The notes under the pieces were generated by a model that worked only from the letters and a program-made list of their open reading frames with translations, did not search any database and was not told the DNA's origin. Below, piece by piece: positions 18,305-27,098 of a stretch of DNA of 64,000 nucleotides. The position numbers and the translations under genes are program-made. The stretch comes from Thalassotalea psychrophila (GTDB lineage: Bacteria; Pseudomonadota; Gammaproteobacteria; Enterobacterales; Alteromonadaceae). Numbering within the stretch: the first letter of the stretch is position 1; each line of letters opens with the position of its first letter. Where the stretch lies: the NCBI RefSeq assembly GCF_031583595.1, contig NZ_CP134145.1, forward strand, positions 2,046,001-2,110,000, given 5' to 3'.

Positions 18305-18326
18305 CTTCATGGATGAAGGAATGCAA
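18302..18326. repeat. Short dispersed repeat with GGATGAAGGAATGC core
   Basis: TTGCTTCATGGATGAAGG plus AATGCAA can fold (TTGC/GCAA, TTCAT/ATGAA). The core recurs in reverse complement in the array at 53788 and, with one change, near 59190. Confidence 0.5.
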
Positions 18327-18364
18327 ACTGCCAAGGGCGGCAATAAGTTTTGTCGCAAAAATTA

Positions 18365-19264
18365 CTATATTAATTTATCCGATATAGCCTGTATTTTTTC
18401 AATAAACCAAGCGAGTGCTTTGCCTTGATTATCTTTATTCCATGCCATTATCAACTGGTTAGTTCTGCTCTCATAACTTGCTAGCTGTAAGGAAACAAGT
18501 TCCCCAGATTCAAGCTCATCCTGAATGCGGTGAACCGGCAGAAATCCGATCCCTACACCTAGTAGATGAGCTTCTATCTTTTTTTGCACAGTAGGTACAG
18601 TTATACGTGATTGTCCATCGAGTAGACCCTCTGAACGACTAGGTAAACCTCGAGAACTATCGGCAACCACAATCGAAGAGTATTGCTTTATTGCTCTGTC
18701 TGAGATCGGTACTGGTTCATCAACTAACGGATGATCTTTTGCAACGGCAAAGACAAAGTCAATTTCACCTAACGATTGTACGTTAAAGTCTCTATTATGG
18801 GACTCACCTGTAGCACCAATAATGAGATCTGTGCTATCAGCAATTAAAGAGTCCCAAGTGCCGCCTAGTACTTCTTCAGTTACTCGAATATTTATCCACG
18901 GGTATTCCTGTTGAAACTGAGCGATTAATGCATAAATAGGTTTGAATAATAAAATACTGTCAATACAAATACGCAACTCTGCCTCCCAACCATTAGCTGA
19001 TTGTTGAGCCAGCCGTGTAAGTTCATCGGTCGCTTTTAAAATTAACCTGCCTTGATCGATAAGCATTGTTCCAACGGGAGTTAACTGTGCTTTACGCTTT
19101 GAACGATCAAATAACTCAACGCCAAGATCTTCTTCTAGTTTATTTACCGTATAAGAAACTGCAGACGGGACACGAAAAAGCTCGTCTGCGGCAGCAGCAA
19201 AGCTTTTCTTACGTTCAATTGCGTCTAGTACTTTTAACGCATCAAGTGTAATGGGGGAATTCAT
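18365..19264 (-). CDS. LysR-family transcriptional regulator
   Basis: Regulator of 299 residues. Residues 1-65 form the winged helix-turn-helix (DALKVLDAIERKKSFAAAADEL, then AVSYTVNKLEEDLGVELFDR). The rest is a periplasmic-binding-like effector domain. It is divergent from the first DoxX gene with about 108 bp between, the classical LysR arrangement, and is convergent with the NmrA-like gene. The neighbours (DoxX, pirins, OsmC fusion, nitroreductase, glutathionyl-hydroquinone reductase) make a quinone or electrophile signal likely, but the inducer cannot be read. Confidence 0.93.
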   Translation of the reverse strand: MNSPITLDALKVLDAIERKKSFAAAADELFRVPSAVSYTVNKLEEDLGVELFDRSKRKAQLTPVGTMLIDQGRLILKATDELTRLAQQSANGWEAELRICIDSILLFKPIYALIAQFQQEYPWINIRVTEEVLGGTWDSLIADSTDLIIGATGESHNRDFNVQSLGEIDFVFAVAKDHPLVDEPVPISDRAIKQYSSIVVADSSRGLPSRSEGLLDGQSRITVPTVQKKIEAHLLGVGIGFLPVHRIQDELESGELVSLQLASYESRTNQLIMAWNKDNQGKALAWFIEKIQAISDKLI

Positions 19265-19372
19265 ACATCAATCCTTTTGAATTAATTGTTCAAATTTGAT
19301 CGTTATTATTCATTAACTTCTTTAAATATAATAGCTTCATTATTCAGAAACATCGAACTTAGGAAAAATATT

Positions 19373-19819
19373 ATGAACATTTCATTAATCAAAAAATTAG
19401 TTTCAACTGACGCAGGATTTTCAACTTTAGCACTTAGATTTCCAATCGCGTTTATTTTTATTGCTCACGGCGCACAAAAACTATTCGGTTTATTTGGTGG
19501 TTACGGTCTTGAAGGCACCGGCCAGTGGATGGATTCAATCGGCTTAGAGCCAGGTTATTACATGGCATTATTAGCCGGTAGCGCAGAATTCTTTGGTGGC
19601 TTAGCTTTATTAGTTGGTTTGCTGGTTCGCCCTGTGGCGCTGATGCTAAGCATTACTATGCTAGTTGCCATCTTTAGTGTTCATTTTACTAATGGCTTAT
19701 TTATGGCTGACAACGGTTATGAGTTTGGCCTGGCATTATTCGCAGTATCAATTTCATTAATGATGAGTGGTGCAGGAAAGTTATCGCTTGATAACCTTTT
19801 AAAGCAACGCTTAGGTTAG
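19373..19819 (+). CDS. DoxX-family membrane protein, copy 1
   Basis: Inner-membrane protein of 148 residues with four hydrophobic helices and the DoxX segments FIAHGAQKLFGLFGG and AGSAEFFGGLALLVGLLVRPVAL. The start at 19373 follows AGGAAAAATATT; reading further upstream gives a 29-residue extension without support. DoxX proteins are linked to redox and thiol homeostasis in the membrane, often beside pirins and OsmC proteins as here. The protein is identical to the copy at 22511 except for three residues near the C-terminus, while the DNA differs at many silent positions. A terminator follows at 19871, so it may be a single-gene unit. Confidence 0.9.
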   Translation: MNISLIKKLVSTDAGFSTLALRFPIAFIFIAHGAQKLFGLFGGYGLEGTGQWMDSIGLEPGYYMALLAGSAEFFGGLALLVGLLVRPVALMLSITMLVAIFSVHFTNGLFMADNGYEFGLALFAVSISLMMSGAGKLSLDNLLKQRLG

Positions 19820-19870
19820 TCACAGTGTCCATCAGCTATATTTAACAGCAGTTGAAGAATAAAATTAAAG

Positions 19871-19907
19871 AAACCCAGATACTGTAATTGAGCTATCTGG
19901 TTTTTTT
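19871..19907 (+). terminator. Terminator after DoxX copy 1
   Basis: AAACCCAGATA (19871-19881) pairs with TATCTGGTTT (19894-19903) with one bulge, followed by a T-run to 19907. Confidence 0.75.
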
Positions 19908-20001
19908 AAAAGGTAATGGGTGCATGTACATATTCAAAGAAACTAATATTTGAATGCATACAGTAACGTCAATCAAATCATATTAAATAGGCAAGATAAT
20001 A

Positions 20002-20853
20002 ATGGCTAAGGTACTTAAAGCAACAGAGCATGATATAGGCGGTTTAGATGTTAAGCGCATTTTACCTCATCAACAAAAGCGTATGGTTGGGCCGTTCATT
20101 TTCTTTGACCAAATGGGACCGAGTAACTTTCCAGCTGGGCAGGGGATTGACGTTAAACCTCACCCTCATATTGGCTTGTCGACACTTACGTATTTATTTG
20201 ATGGCAGTATTTTACATCGAGACTCACTTGGTAATAATTTAGAAATATTTCCCGGTGATGTTAACTGGATGACTGCTGGCTCTGGCATTGTACATTCTGA
20301 GCGAGAGACATTTGAAGTCCGTGGCAAGCAGCATTCAGTGAGTGGTTTACAGTGCTGGGTGGCGTTACCTGAAAACATGGCAGAGATTGCTCCTTCTTTT
20401 ACACACGTTAAAAAGCAAAGTTTACCAACAAGCATAGAAGATGGCGTAATGATGAGAGTTGTTGCGGGTGAAGCATATGGCTTAAGCTCGCCAATAAAAA
20501 CGTATTCAGCAATGTTTTATGTAGATGTGCTCGCAAACAAAGGAAGTGAATTAGCCATCCCCAATCCTGCGCAAGAAACAGCAATATTCATAGTGTATGG
20601 CAACATCATCATTGATGGCGAAACATTTGGGCCTAATCAATTTATTCTTTTAGAGCCTGGAGATAGTCACATTACGCTGGCTGAAAACTCTCGCTTTGTT
20701 ATGTTAGGTGGCGATAAGTTTGAAAAAGTACCTTTCATTTATTGGAATTTTGTATCGTTTAATAAAGAGCGTATTGCGCAAGCCAAAGATGATTGGAAAA
20801 AACAGCGCTTTGCCAGCATACCTGGTGACGATAAAGAATTTTTTTCACTTTAA
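20002..20853 (+). CDS. Pirin family protein
   Basis: Cupin-fold protein of 283 residues. The N-terminal cupin carries the pirin metal ligands: the two His of KPHPHIGLST (~residues 53-55) and the His/Glu of GSGIVHSE (~residues 95-98). A second cupin with FGPNQFILLEPGDS follows. Bacterial pirins can have quercetinase-like dioxygenase activity or act in redox regulation; which applies here is not visible. It is followed after 15 bp by the hydrolase-OsmC fusion, so the two form an operon. A second, only distantly similar pirin lies at 23031. Confidence 0.9.
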   Translation: MAKVLKATEHDIGGLDVKRILPHQQKRMVGPFIFFDQMGPSNFPAGQGIDVKPHPHIGLSTLTYLFDGSILHRDSLGNNLEIFPGDVNWMTAGSGIVHSERETFEVRGKQHSVSGLQCWVALPENMAEIAPSFTHVKKQSLPTSIEDGVMMRVVAGEAYGLSSPIKTYSAMFYVDVLANKGSELAIPNPAQETAIFIVYGNIIIDGETFGPNQFILLEPGDSHITLAENSRFVMLGGDKFEKVPFIYWNFVSFNKERIAQAKDDWKKQRFASIPGDDKEFFSL

Positions 20854-20868
20854 GAAAAGGGTAAGAAC

Positions 20869-22074
20869 ATGCGACAAAAAGTTGACTTTATGAGTAACGG
20901 CACTCGTTTGTCCGGCTTGTTAGAATTTCCAGCAAATGATGTGAAAGCTTATGCATTATTTGCTCATTGTTTTACTTGTGGTAAAGACATTGCTGCTGCG
21001 TCAAGAATTTCTCGTGCCTTAGTTGAAAAAGGTATAGCGGTATTACGTTTTGATTTTACTGGGTTAGGTAATAGTGATGGCGATTTTTCTAACACAAATT
21101 TCACTTCTAACCTAGAAGACTTAAGATCCGCAGCCGAATTTTTAAAAGAAAGTTACTTGGCCCCGCAGTTACTTATTGGTCATAGCCTAGGCGGTGCTGC
21201 CGTGCTCGCGGTAGCCAATAGCATTGAATCTGTAAAAGCCGTTGTTTCTATAGGTGCTCCAGCAAAAGCTGATCATGTAATACATAATTTTCAGGACAGT
21301 CTTGATGAGATAAACCAAAACGGCATTGCTAAGGTAAAGTTGGGCTACAGAGAGTTTGCAATCAAAAAGCAATTTATTGATGACTTAAATGACAATAGTA
21401 AAGATGACTTTGCTCTTAAAGGTAAAGCGCTCTTAGTTTTGCATAGTCCTATGGACTCGGTTGTGTCAATTAATCAAGCTGAAAAAATTTACGCCAGTGT
21501 AAAGCATCCCAAAAGCTTTATTTCATTAGATAAAGCAGATCACTTTTTGTCGAATAAAGACGATGCAGAGTATGCTGCAACGGTGATCGCCAGTTGGGCT
21601 AATAAATATATTGAAGTAGAAAGCTCAGAGCAGCAAAACTTATTAGCTGATACAGGTAGTATTATTGTGTCTGAAAAGAATCATAAATTTACTCTGAACG
21701 TGGTTAGCGATAGCCATTATTGGTTAGCTGATGAACCTATAAAAGTGGGTGGAAATAACCTTGGACCAGATCCTTATGAACATTTATTAGCTGCACTAGG
21801 TACCTGCACGGTAATGACGTTAAGAATGTATGCGGATCATAAAAAAATTCCGCTTGATGATATTAAAGTGACATTAAACCATAGCAAAAACTATCATGAA
21901 GATTCTCAAAACTGTGAAGAGAAAGAGGGCTATACAGAAGTCATTAACCGTCAAATAAGTTTGATAGGAGATATTACTGATGAACAGCGTAGTAAACTTT
22001 TAGTCATCGCAGATAAATGCCCTGTGCATAAAACACTTCACAGTAAGTTAAAGGTTCTTACTAAAGTGTTTTAA
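20869..22074 (+). CDS. Bifunctional alpha/beta hydrolase - OsmC family protein
   Basis: Fusion protein of 401 residues. Residues ~1-245 form an alpha/beta hydrolase with the nucleophile elbow IGHSLGG (Ser106), a DxxG-type turn ([11 protein letters not shown]) and a late His in DKADHF. Residues ~265-400 form an OsmC/Ohr domain with its two reactive Cys in ALGTCTVM and ADKCPVH. OsmC-like domains reduce organic hydroperoxides or bind thiol-reactive compounds; the fused hydrolase probably cleaves an ester or thioester of a related molecule. This is a known fusion architecture in proteobacteria. AAAGGG lies before the ATG, 15 bp after the pirin stop. Cytoplasmic. Confidence 0.92.
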   Translation: MRQKVDFMSNGTRLSGLLEFPANDVKAYALFAHCFTCGKDIAAASRISRALVEKGIAVLRFDFTGLGNSDGDFSNTNFTSNLEDLRSAAEFLKESYLAPQLLIGHSLGGAAVLAVANSIESVKAVVSIGAPAKADHVIHNFQDSLDEINQNGIAKVKLGYREFAIKKQFIDDLNDNSKDDFALKGKALLVLHSPMDSVVSINQAEKIYASVKHPKSFISLDKADHFLSNKDDAEYAATVIASWANKYIEVESSEQQNLLADTGSIIVSEKNHKFTLNVVSDSHYWLADEPIKVGGNNLGPDPYEHLLAALGTCTVMTLRMYADHKKIPLDDIKVTLNHSKNYHEDSQNCEEKEGYTEVINRQISLIGDITDEQRSKLLVIADKCPVHKTLHSKLKVLTKVF

Positions 22075-22181
22075 CAAGCTATGCTTGGCTAAATACACGT
22101 GTTATCGGTATGCTGAATTGATATGAGTTGTGTATTTAACTGGTTAAGCGCATTGTTCGATAAAATCAGCTATATTGAAGT

Positions 22182-22223
22182 GCCCCCAACAGTTGGACTA
22201 TCCAATTGCTGGGGGCTTTTTTT
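22182..22223 (+). terminator. Strong terminator after the pirin/OsmC operon
   Basis: GCCCCCAACAGTTGGA (22182-22197) pairs with TCCAATTGCTGGGGGC (22201-22216) with minor mismatches, followed by seven T. Confidence 0.92.
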
Positions 22224-22387
22224 GTCCAAACATAAAAGAACATATCAAATTTCATGTCGTCACCTCCTATATCACCGCTTTATTAATTACTCTTAACACT
22301 CAAAAGACGATGCCAGTATAGGTTTAACCTATTGATCCAAAAGACTTTAAATATGGCTAGCTACTATAGGTCAAAACAATTGAACTT

Positions 22388-22415
22388 AATCATCAAAACG
22401 TTGCGTTATTTTTTG
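22388..22415 (+). promoter_or_regulatory. Promoter element shared with the NmrA-like gene
   Basis: AATCATCAAA-N3-TTGCGTT plus T-run, matching 17233-17260. It is about 96 bp upstream of DoxX copy 2. Confidence 0.55.
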
Positions 22416-22510
22416 TTTCTATTTTATTTTATTATCTCTGCATCAAGTTATTAAGACTTACATGCAGCGGCTTACAGCCTCATTTTAAAATTTTAAATAT
22501 TGGACAGAAT

Positions 22511-22957
22511 ATGAATATTTCATTAATCAAAAAATTAGTTTCAACTGACGCAGGATTTTCAACTTTAGCACTTAGATTTCCAATCGCGTTTATTTTTATT
22601 GCTCACGGCGCACAAAAGCTATTCGGTTTATTTGGTGGTTACGGTCTTGAAGGCACCGGCCAGTGGATGGATTCAATTGGTTTAGAGCCAGGTTACTACA
22701 TGGCATTGTTAGCCGGTAGCGCAGAATTCTTTGGTGGTTTAGCTTTATTAGTTGGTTTGCTGGTTCGCCCTGTGGCACTGATGCTAAGCATTACTATGCT
22801 AGTTGCCATCTTTAGTGTTCATTTTACTAATGGTCTATTTATGGCCGACAACGGTTATGAGTTTGGCCTGGCACTATTTGCGGTATCAATTTCATTAATG
22901 ATGAGTGGCGCAGGAAAGTTATCACTCGATAACGTAATCAAGCAACGATTAGCTTAA
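22511..22957 (+). CDS. DoxX-family membrane protein, copy 2
   Basis: 148 residues, four predicted helices, same protein as the copy at 19373 except the last residues (DNVIKQRLA versus DNLLKQRLG). Nucleotide differences, roughly twenty over 447 bp, are almost all silent. GGACAG precedes the ATG. It heads a four-gene unit with a second pirin (73 bp later), a RutE-like nitroreductase (44 bp) and a glutathionyl-hydroquinone reductase (49 bp). No sequence similarity is apparent outside the coding region, so the duplicated segment is essentially the gene itself. Role: membrane redox or thiol homeostasis by family association; mechanism unproven. Confidence 0.9.
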   Translation: MNISLIKKLVSTDAGFSTLALRFPIAFIFIAHGAQKLFGLFGGYGLEGTGQWMDSIGLEPGYYMALLAGSAEFFGGLALLVGLLVRPVALMLSITMLVAIFSVHFTNGLFMADNGYEFGLALFAVSISLMMSGAGKLSLDNVIKQRLA

Positions 22958-23030
22958 TCAGTATGAAAGATGTGACCGTTACAAGATAACGGTCGCTAAA
23001 TCGCAATAACTTTATAGAAGAGACATTATT

Positions 23031-23771
23031 ATGAACGCAGATTATCAAAAGATCAGTGCCTCAGAATTACATTATTTACCTAGTAGTCACATGCACCCAG
23101 CAAATACACGTTTTCATTTTTCATTTGCTAATTACTACGATCCTGCTCGCATGGGCTTTGGTGCGTTAAGAGTTTTCAACGATGATGATATTAAGCCTCA
23201 CGATGGTTTTGGTCGCCATCCTCATAAAGACATGGAAATCATCAGTTATGTGGTTAAAGGAAAATTAACCCATTGGGATAGCGTAACCCAAAAAGAAGAA
23301 ACAATTGGCCGAGGTCATGTACAAGCAATTTCAGCTGGCTCAGGTGTGTGGCACTCAGAAATGAACAAACAAGGTGACTGGTGTCGTTTTTTACAAATTT
23401 GGGTTATGCCACCAAAACGAGGCGGTGCTGTTCGCTATAACCATAAAGGGTTTGAGTTAAAGGACCGAGAAAATAAATTATTACACATTGTTGGTAACCC
23501 AAAAAATAAAGATACCTCTCCTTTGTATATCAATGCAGATGTTAATTTATATGCTTCTGAGCTAACAGACTCTTACGCAACCGTTGAGTTTGAATTAAAG
23601 CCAGGTCGTCAGGCTTATATTAATTGTGCTGAAGGCAGTATGCATATTGAAGGTTACCCCGCGCTTAATGAAAGAGATTCATTAGAGTTAAAAGAGCCAG
23701 GAAAACTAAAGTTTTCTTTAAAAGGCAATAATGCACATTTCATAATTATTGAAATGAAAAAAAACAAATAA
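23031..23771 (+). CDS. Pirin family protein (YhhW-like)
   Basis: Cupin protein of 246 residues, shorter than the pirin at 20002 and closer to the YhhW/quercetinase group. Metal-binding residues are visible: the two His of FGRHPHKDME (~residues 63-65) and the His/Glu of GSGVWHSEM. The ATG is preceded by AGAAGAGAC. Second gene of the DoxX-2 unit. YhhW of E. coli has quercetin 2,3-dioxygenase activity in vitro; the natural substrate here is unknown, but the neighbours point to handling of quinones or phenolics. Confidence 0.9.
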   Translation: MNADYQKISASELHYLPSSHMHPANTRFHFSFANYYDPARMGFGALRVFNDDDIKPHDGFGRHPHKDMEIISYVVKGKLTHWDSVTQKEETIGRGHVQAISAGSGVWHSEMNKQGDWCRFLQIWVMPPKRGGAVRYNHKGFELKDRENKLLHIVGNPKNKDTSPLYINADVNLYASELTDSYATVEFELKPGRQAYINCAEGSMHIEGYPALNERDSLELKEPGKLKFSLKGNNAHFIIIEMKKNK

Positions 23772-23815
23772 TATTAATTTATTATTCACAGTAACTTACT
23801 TTGTAGGAAATCAAC

Positions 23816-24409
23816 ATGTCTAAATCTGTTAGCAACAACGCATTAGAACAAGCGTTTATAAACGCACGTACTTTTAATTCTTTTAGTAAAACACCCGTAC
23901 CAGATGAAATATTAAAACAACTTTATGAACTGATGAAGTGGGGGCCAACGTCAATGAACAGCCAGCCCGGGCATTTTGTTTTTGTTAAAACAGATGACGC
24001 TAAACAACGTTTAAATTCAACACTTTTACCGGGCAATAAAGAAAAAAGTTTGGCCGCACCGGTAACCGTTATTATTGCTAGTGACACTCAGTTTTATAAT
24101 CATTTGCCAGAGCAGTTTCCGGCAATACCTAACGCAAAAGAAATGTTTGAAAATAACGCAGAATTTAGTCAAGCAACAGCAGAAAGGAATAGTTCAATGC
24201 AGGGCGCATATTTAATTATTGCATCTCGCATGTTGGGTTTAGATTGTGGTCCTATGAGCGGCTTTGATAATAACGCTGTTGATGCCGAATTTTTCCCTGA
24301 AGGTAGATACAAATCTAACTTCTTAATTAACTTAGGTTACGGCGATAAATCTGGTAACTATCCGCGTGGACCTAGACTTAGCTTTGATCAAGTAACCCGA
24401 ATTATTTAA
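23816..24409 (+). CDS. RutE/HadB-type nitroreductase (malonic semialdehyde reductase-like)
   Basis: FMN-dependent flavoprotein of 197 residues with the family segments ARTFNSFSKTPVPDEIL, KWGPTSMNSQPGHFVFV (FMN-binding Asn/Gln region) and LGYGDKSGNYPRGPRL at the end. The closest family is RutE/HadB, which reduces malonic semialdehyde in pyrimidine breakdown. No other rut gene is nearby, and the operon contains pirin and hydroquinone reductase instead. A general role in reducing quinones, nitroaromatics or reactive aldehydes is therefore more likely here. TAGGAAATC lies before the ATG. Confidence 0.88.
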   Translation: MSKSVSNNALEQAFINARTFNSFSKTPVPDEILKQLYELMKWGPTSMNSQPGHFVFVKTDDAKQRLNSTLLPGNKEKSLAAPVTVIIASDTQFYNHLPEQFPAIPNAKEMFENNAEFSQATAERNSSMQGAYLIIASRMLGLDCGPMSGFDNNAVDAEFFPEGRYKSNFLINLGYGDKSGNYPRGPRLSFDQVTRII

Positions 24410-24458
24410 TCGATTGTTAAGAACGAACATACATACAGAGTAGACAAAGAGAATCCTT

Positions 24459-25442
24459 ATGACATCAGTAAAAAGCAACTGGAATAGCAGTATAAAAGAC
24501 GGTGAATATCAACGTAAAGAATCACAATTTAGAAATTGGATAACACCAGATGGTAGTGCAGGTATATCAGGACGTGGTGGTTTTCAAGCAGAAGCTGACC
24601 GCTATCATTTATACGTGTCATTAGCGTGTCCATGGGCGCATCGCACATTGGTTTTTCGTCAACTAAAAGGGCTGGAAAATTTAATCTCTGTAAGTGTGGT
24701 TAATCCTGATATGCATGACAAAGGCTGGAGCTTTAAGCATGATGCAGAGTCTGCAAAACTTTACGGCACAACAGGTGATGATTTATACGGTGATGAATAT
24801 ATTTTTGAAAAGTATTTAGCACAAGACCCACAGTACACTGGAGTTAATAGTGTACCGGTACTATGGGACAAGAAGAATAAGGTGATTGTAAATAACGAAT
24901 CATCTGAAATTATTCGCATGTTCAATAGTGCGTTTAACGACATTACTGGCAATACCTTAGACTTTTATCCTGAACGTTTACGCACTAAAATTGAAGAAGT
25001 AAACGAATTGGTTTATCACAAAATCAATAATGGTGTATATAAAAGTGGTTTTGCTACCACGCAAGAAGCGTACGATAAAAATGTAACAGAGCTATTTGTT
25101 GCGCTCGACGAAGTGGAACAAATATTGGCTAACAATCGTTATTTAACCGGCGATGAATTAACTGAAGCTGATTGGCGACTATGGGTGACATTAGTTCGTT
25201 TTGATTCCGTTTATCATACACACTTTAAGTGTAACTTGAGATTGATTGAACAATACAACAACATTTATAACTTTATGTTGGAGTTATACCAAATGCCAAA
25301 TATTGCTAAAACGGTAAATGAAGCGCATATCAAACGCCATTATTATGCAAGCCACTTGTCGTTTAACCCTTACGGTATTGTACCTATTACACATAAGCAA
25401 GATTGGACAGAGCAGCACAATAGGAATAAGGCGTTCAAATAA
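24459..25442 (+). CDS. yqjG: Glutathionyl-hydroquinone reductase (GST superfamily, Xi class)
   Basis: Enzyme of 327 residues. The N-terminal thioredoxin-fold domain has the catalytic Cys57 in ACPWAHRT, followed by VVNPDMHDKGWSF. The C-terminal helical domain includes LTEADWRLWVTLVRFD and HFKCNLRLI, hallmarks of the YqjG/PcpF group. It reduces glutathionyl-hydroquinones to hydroquinones, regenerating glutathione-free product. Last gene of the DoxX-2/pirin/nitroreductase unit; its identity is the strongest clue that the whole block deals with quinone-type electrophiles. Cytoplasmic. Confidence 0.92.
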   Translation: MTSVKSNWNSSIKDGEYQRKESQFRNWITPDGSAGISGRGGFQAEADRYHLYVSLACPWAHRTLVFRQLKGLENLISVSVVNPDMHDKGWSFKHDAESAKLYGTTGDDLYGDEYIFEKYLAQDPQYTGVNSVPVLWDKKNKVIVNNESSEIIRMFNSAFNDITGNTLDFYPERLRTKIEEVNELVYHKINNGVYKSGFATTQEAYDKNVTELFVALDEVEQILANNRYLTGDELTEADWRLWVTLVRFDSVYHTHFKCNLRLIEQYNNIYNFMLELYQMPNIAKTVNEAHIKRHYYASHLSFNPYGIVPITHKQDWTEQHNRNKAFK

Positions 25443-25460
25443 TTTGCAGCTATTCAATCC

Positions 25461-25490
25461 AAACAGTCCTGCCTACGGGCTGTTTGTATT
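25461..25490 (+). terminator. Terminator after yqjG (first of two)
   Basis: AAACAGTCC (25461-25469) pairs with GGGCTGTTT (25477-25485), a G-T pair allowed, then a T-rich tail. Confidence 0.65.
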
Positions 25491-25516
25491 TAAACACCTA
25501 CTATTTAATAGTACTA

Positions 25517-25555
25517 AAAAAAGCGCTGAACGATAAATCGTTCAGTGCTTTTTAT
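25517..25555 (+). terminator. Second hairpin terminator after yqjG
   Basis: AAGCGCTGAACGA (25521-25533) and TCGTTCAGTGCTT (25538-25550), a 13-bp stem with one G-T pair, flanked by an A-run and a T-run. Confidence 0.85.
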
Positions 25556-25657
25556 TCATGGAAAAATTATATGCAGAAATGCCATGGATGGCGTACTTTC
25601 TGCTTTATTCATGGAAGAATTATATGCAGAAATGCCATGGATGGCGTACTTTCTGCT
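25552..25657. repeat. 53-bp tandem repeat, two copies, foldable (REP-like)
   Basis: Copies 25552-25604 and 25605-25657 differ at one base. Each contains GCAGAAA...TTTCTGC flanking GCCATGGATGGC, so each can fold. Related single copies lie at 40648 and 59134. Confidence 0.85.
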
Positions 25658-25939
25658 TTCTTTGATTAGCCATCATTTCGATAGGCTAATATAAGTTTTA
25701 ATGAAGGATTTCTGCAACAGTGGTTAAAACTAACTATTACACTTACTTGAGCCATTCCTAACTATATCTGTTTGATAAAGTTGCAAAGTTTTAGCTTTAA
25801 TTGTTTATTTATTGAAGTATAAAAATAGATCTTTCCGTAGAAATTTTACAATGTCTTAAATTGCATTTAAAAAGTCTGTAATTGATAGGTGGATAATATT
25901 TAAATCTGTAAAAATGCACCAGTAATTATACTGTAGGTA

Positions 25940-25969
25940 TAAAGTTATATAATACAACGTATAACTTTA
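25940..25969. promoter_or_regulatory. Inverted repeat upstream of AraC gene
   Basis: TAAAGTTATA (25940-25949) and TATAACTTTA (25960-25969) are perfect 10-bp arms with a 10-bp spacer. It could be an operator or, because GGTTTTTT follows, a weak terminator. Confidence 0.45.
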
Positions 25970-26053
25970 GGTTTTTTCAATAACTTCACCAAATAAGTAA
26001 TAGCATAGTTATAATGAAATTATCCTCAGTAGGCTTTAACCGAAAGGAACGTG

Positions 26054-27040
26054 ATGTATACAACAGCATATAACAATATAAAACTGGTTCAACGTGCACT
26101 GAAACGAATTGATTTTGATTTAAACAAAATGTTATCTGAATATAAGTTTGATTTTACCCCATATAATTCTGGTATGGACAGGGTACCTTGTTCACTTGCT
26201 CATGAGTTTTATTTAAAGGTATTGCAATCTATTCACTGTCCTAATTTTCCTTTTGAAATATCAAAAGAAATTAATCCATCGGCACTTGAATCACTTGGTG
26301 TGTCATTACTTTTTAGTGAGTCTTTAACCGCATTTATTCAGCGTTTAGAAAAGTTCTCTTTGATCAGTTCTGATAACTCCAGCTTTCAATTTGAACAAGA
26401 ACTCAAACGTTTGACCTTCACTATTTTTCAAGTCAAAAATCCTACCGTCGAAGCGTTTTTACAAATTACGTCTGTAGTCGCTCTAGATAAACTCATTAAA
26501 CTTGCTTATAAAAGCGATTTTAGTTTTGCAAAGATTCAATTGCAGGGCAATGTATTGTCCGAGCATAGGAGTTTATATTTAGACTATTTTCAATGTGATA
26601 TTGAATTTGATGCTGAACAAACTAGGGTGTATTTTCAGCAAGAAGATTTAAGTTCCGGCTTTATGTTGAGTAACGAATTAATTGCCCATGAGCAAGATTT
26701 GAAATCATTGGAATTAGTGTCTTTGTTAAATCAAGGAGATTTAATTTCACAAATAAAATTATTAATTACAAAACTACTGCCTACAGGTGAATGTTCACGC
26801 GAGAAAATTTCAAGTTTACTCAATATGAGTTCAAGACTTGTTCATCGTAGGCTAGAGAAACTAGGTATAACCTACAAACAAGTTCTTGAAGACGTCAGAA
26901 AAGAGCAGGCGTGTATTTATTTAAAACAAAATAAATCCATCAATGAAATATCCTATCTTTTAGGTTATACCGATGCGAGTAATTTTACCCGCTCCTTTAG
27001 AGGTTGGTATGGCGTACCACCTAAAGAGTACAAAAGTTAA
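26054..27040 (+). CDS. AraC-family transcriptional regulator
   Basis: Regulator of 328 residues; ATG 26054 is preferred over the adjoining GTG 26051 because AAGGA is better spaced. An N-terminal sensing domain of the Arabinose_bd type (~residues 15-200) is followed by a double helix-turn-helix with CSREKISSLLNMSSRLVHRR and EISYLLGYTDASNFTRSFRG, ending PPKEYK. It is more similar to the AraC protein at 41306 than to those in the M19 block. It is followed in the same direction by a TonB receptor whose upstream region contains a 21-bp-period direct repeat, a likely binding site. Probably controls the receptor/amidohydrolase/GYD genes. Confidence 0.9.
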   Translation: MYTTAYNNIKLVQRALKRIDFDLNKMLSEYKFDFTPYNSGMDRVPCSLAHEFYLKVLQSIHCPNFPFEISKEINPSALESLGVSLLFSESLTAFIQRLEKFSLISSDNSSFQFEQELKRLTFTIFQVKNPTVEAFLQITSVVALDKLIKLAYKSDFSFAKIQLQGNVLSEHRSLYLDYFQCDIEFDAEQTRVYFQQEDLSSGFMLSNELIAHEQDLKSLELVSLLNQGDLISQIKLLITKLLPTGECSREKISSLLNMSSRLVHRRLEKLGITYKQVLEDVRKEQACIYLKQNKSINEISYLLGYTDASNFTRSFRGWYGVPPKEYKS

Positions 27041-27098
27041 TGTGCTTTGGGGAAGTCATTTTGGTACTCATCAGGGAGCTTTCTAGCTCTGTTATTTT

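Larger units (their letters stand above)
22075..22510. other. Gene-free stretch between OsmC fusion and DoxX copy 2
   Basis: 436 bp without a supported gene. Contains a strong terminator (22182-22223) and the regulatory motif at 22388-22415 shared with the NmrA-like promoter. Confidence 0.65.
25443..26053. other. Gene-free stretch of about 610 bp before an AraC gene
   Basis: Holds two hairpin terminators, a 53-bp tandem repeat pair, and a 10-bp inverted repeat at 25940-25969 near the AraC promoter. A short open frame through the repeats (25484-25669) is repeat-derived and not a gene. Confidence 0.65.

Noticed and set aside
19373..22957. Composite mobile element bounded by the two DoxX genes
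   Set aside because: The repeats are in direct orientation and confined to the coding region, with no transposase or target-site duplication.
23816..24409. Assignment as rutE of a pyrimidine (Rut) pathway
   Set aside because: No other rut gene is nearby; only the family-level name is justified.
25484..25669. Open frame of 61 codons through the tandem repeats after yqjG
   Set aside because: It is made of the 53-bp repeat read through twice; no ribosome site and no recognisable protein.
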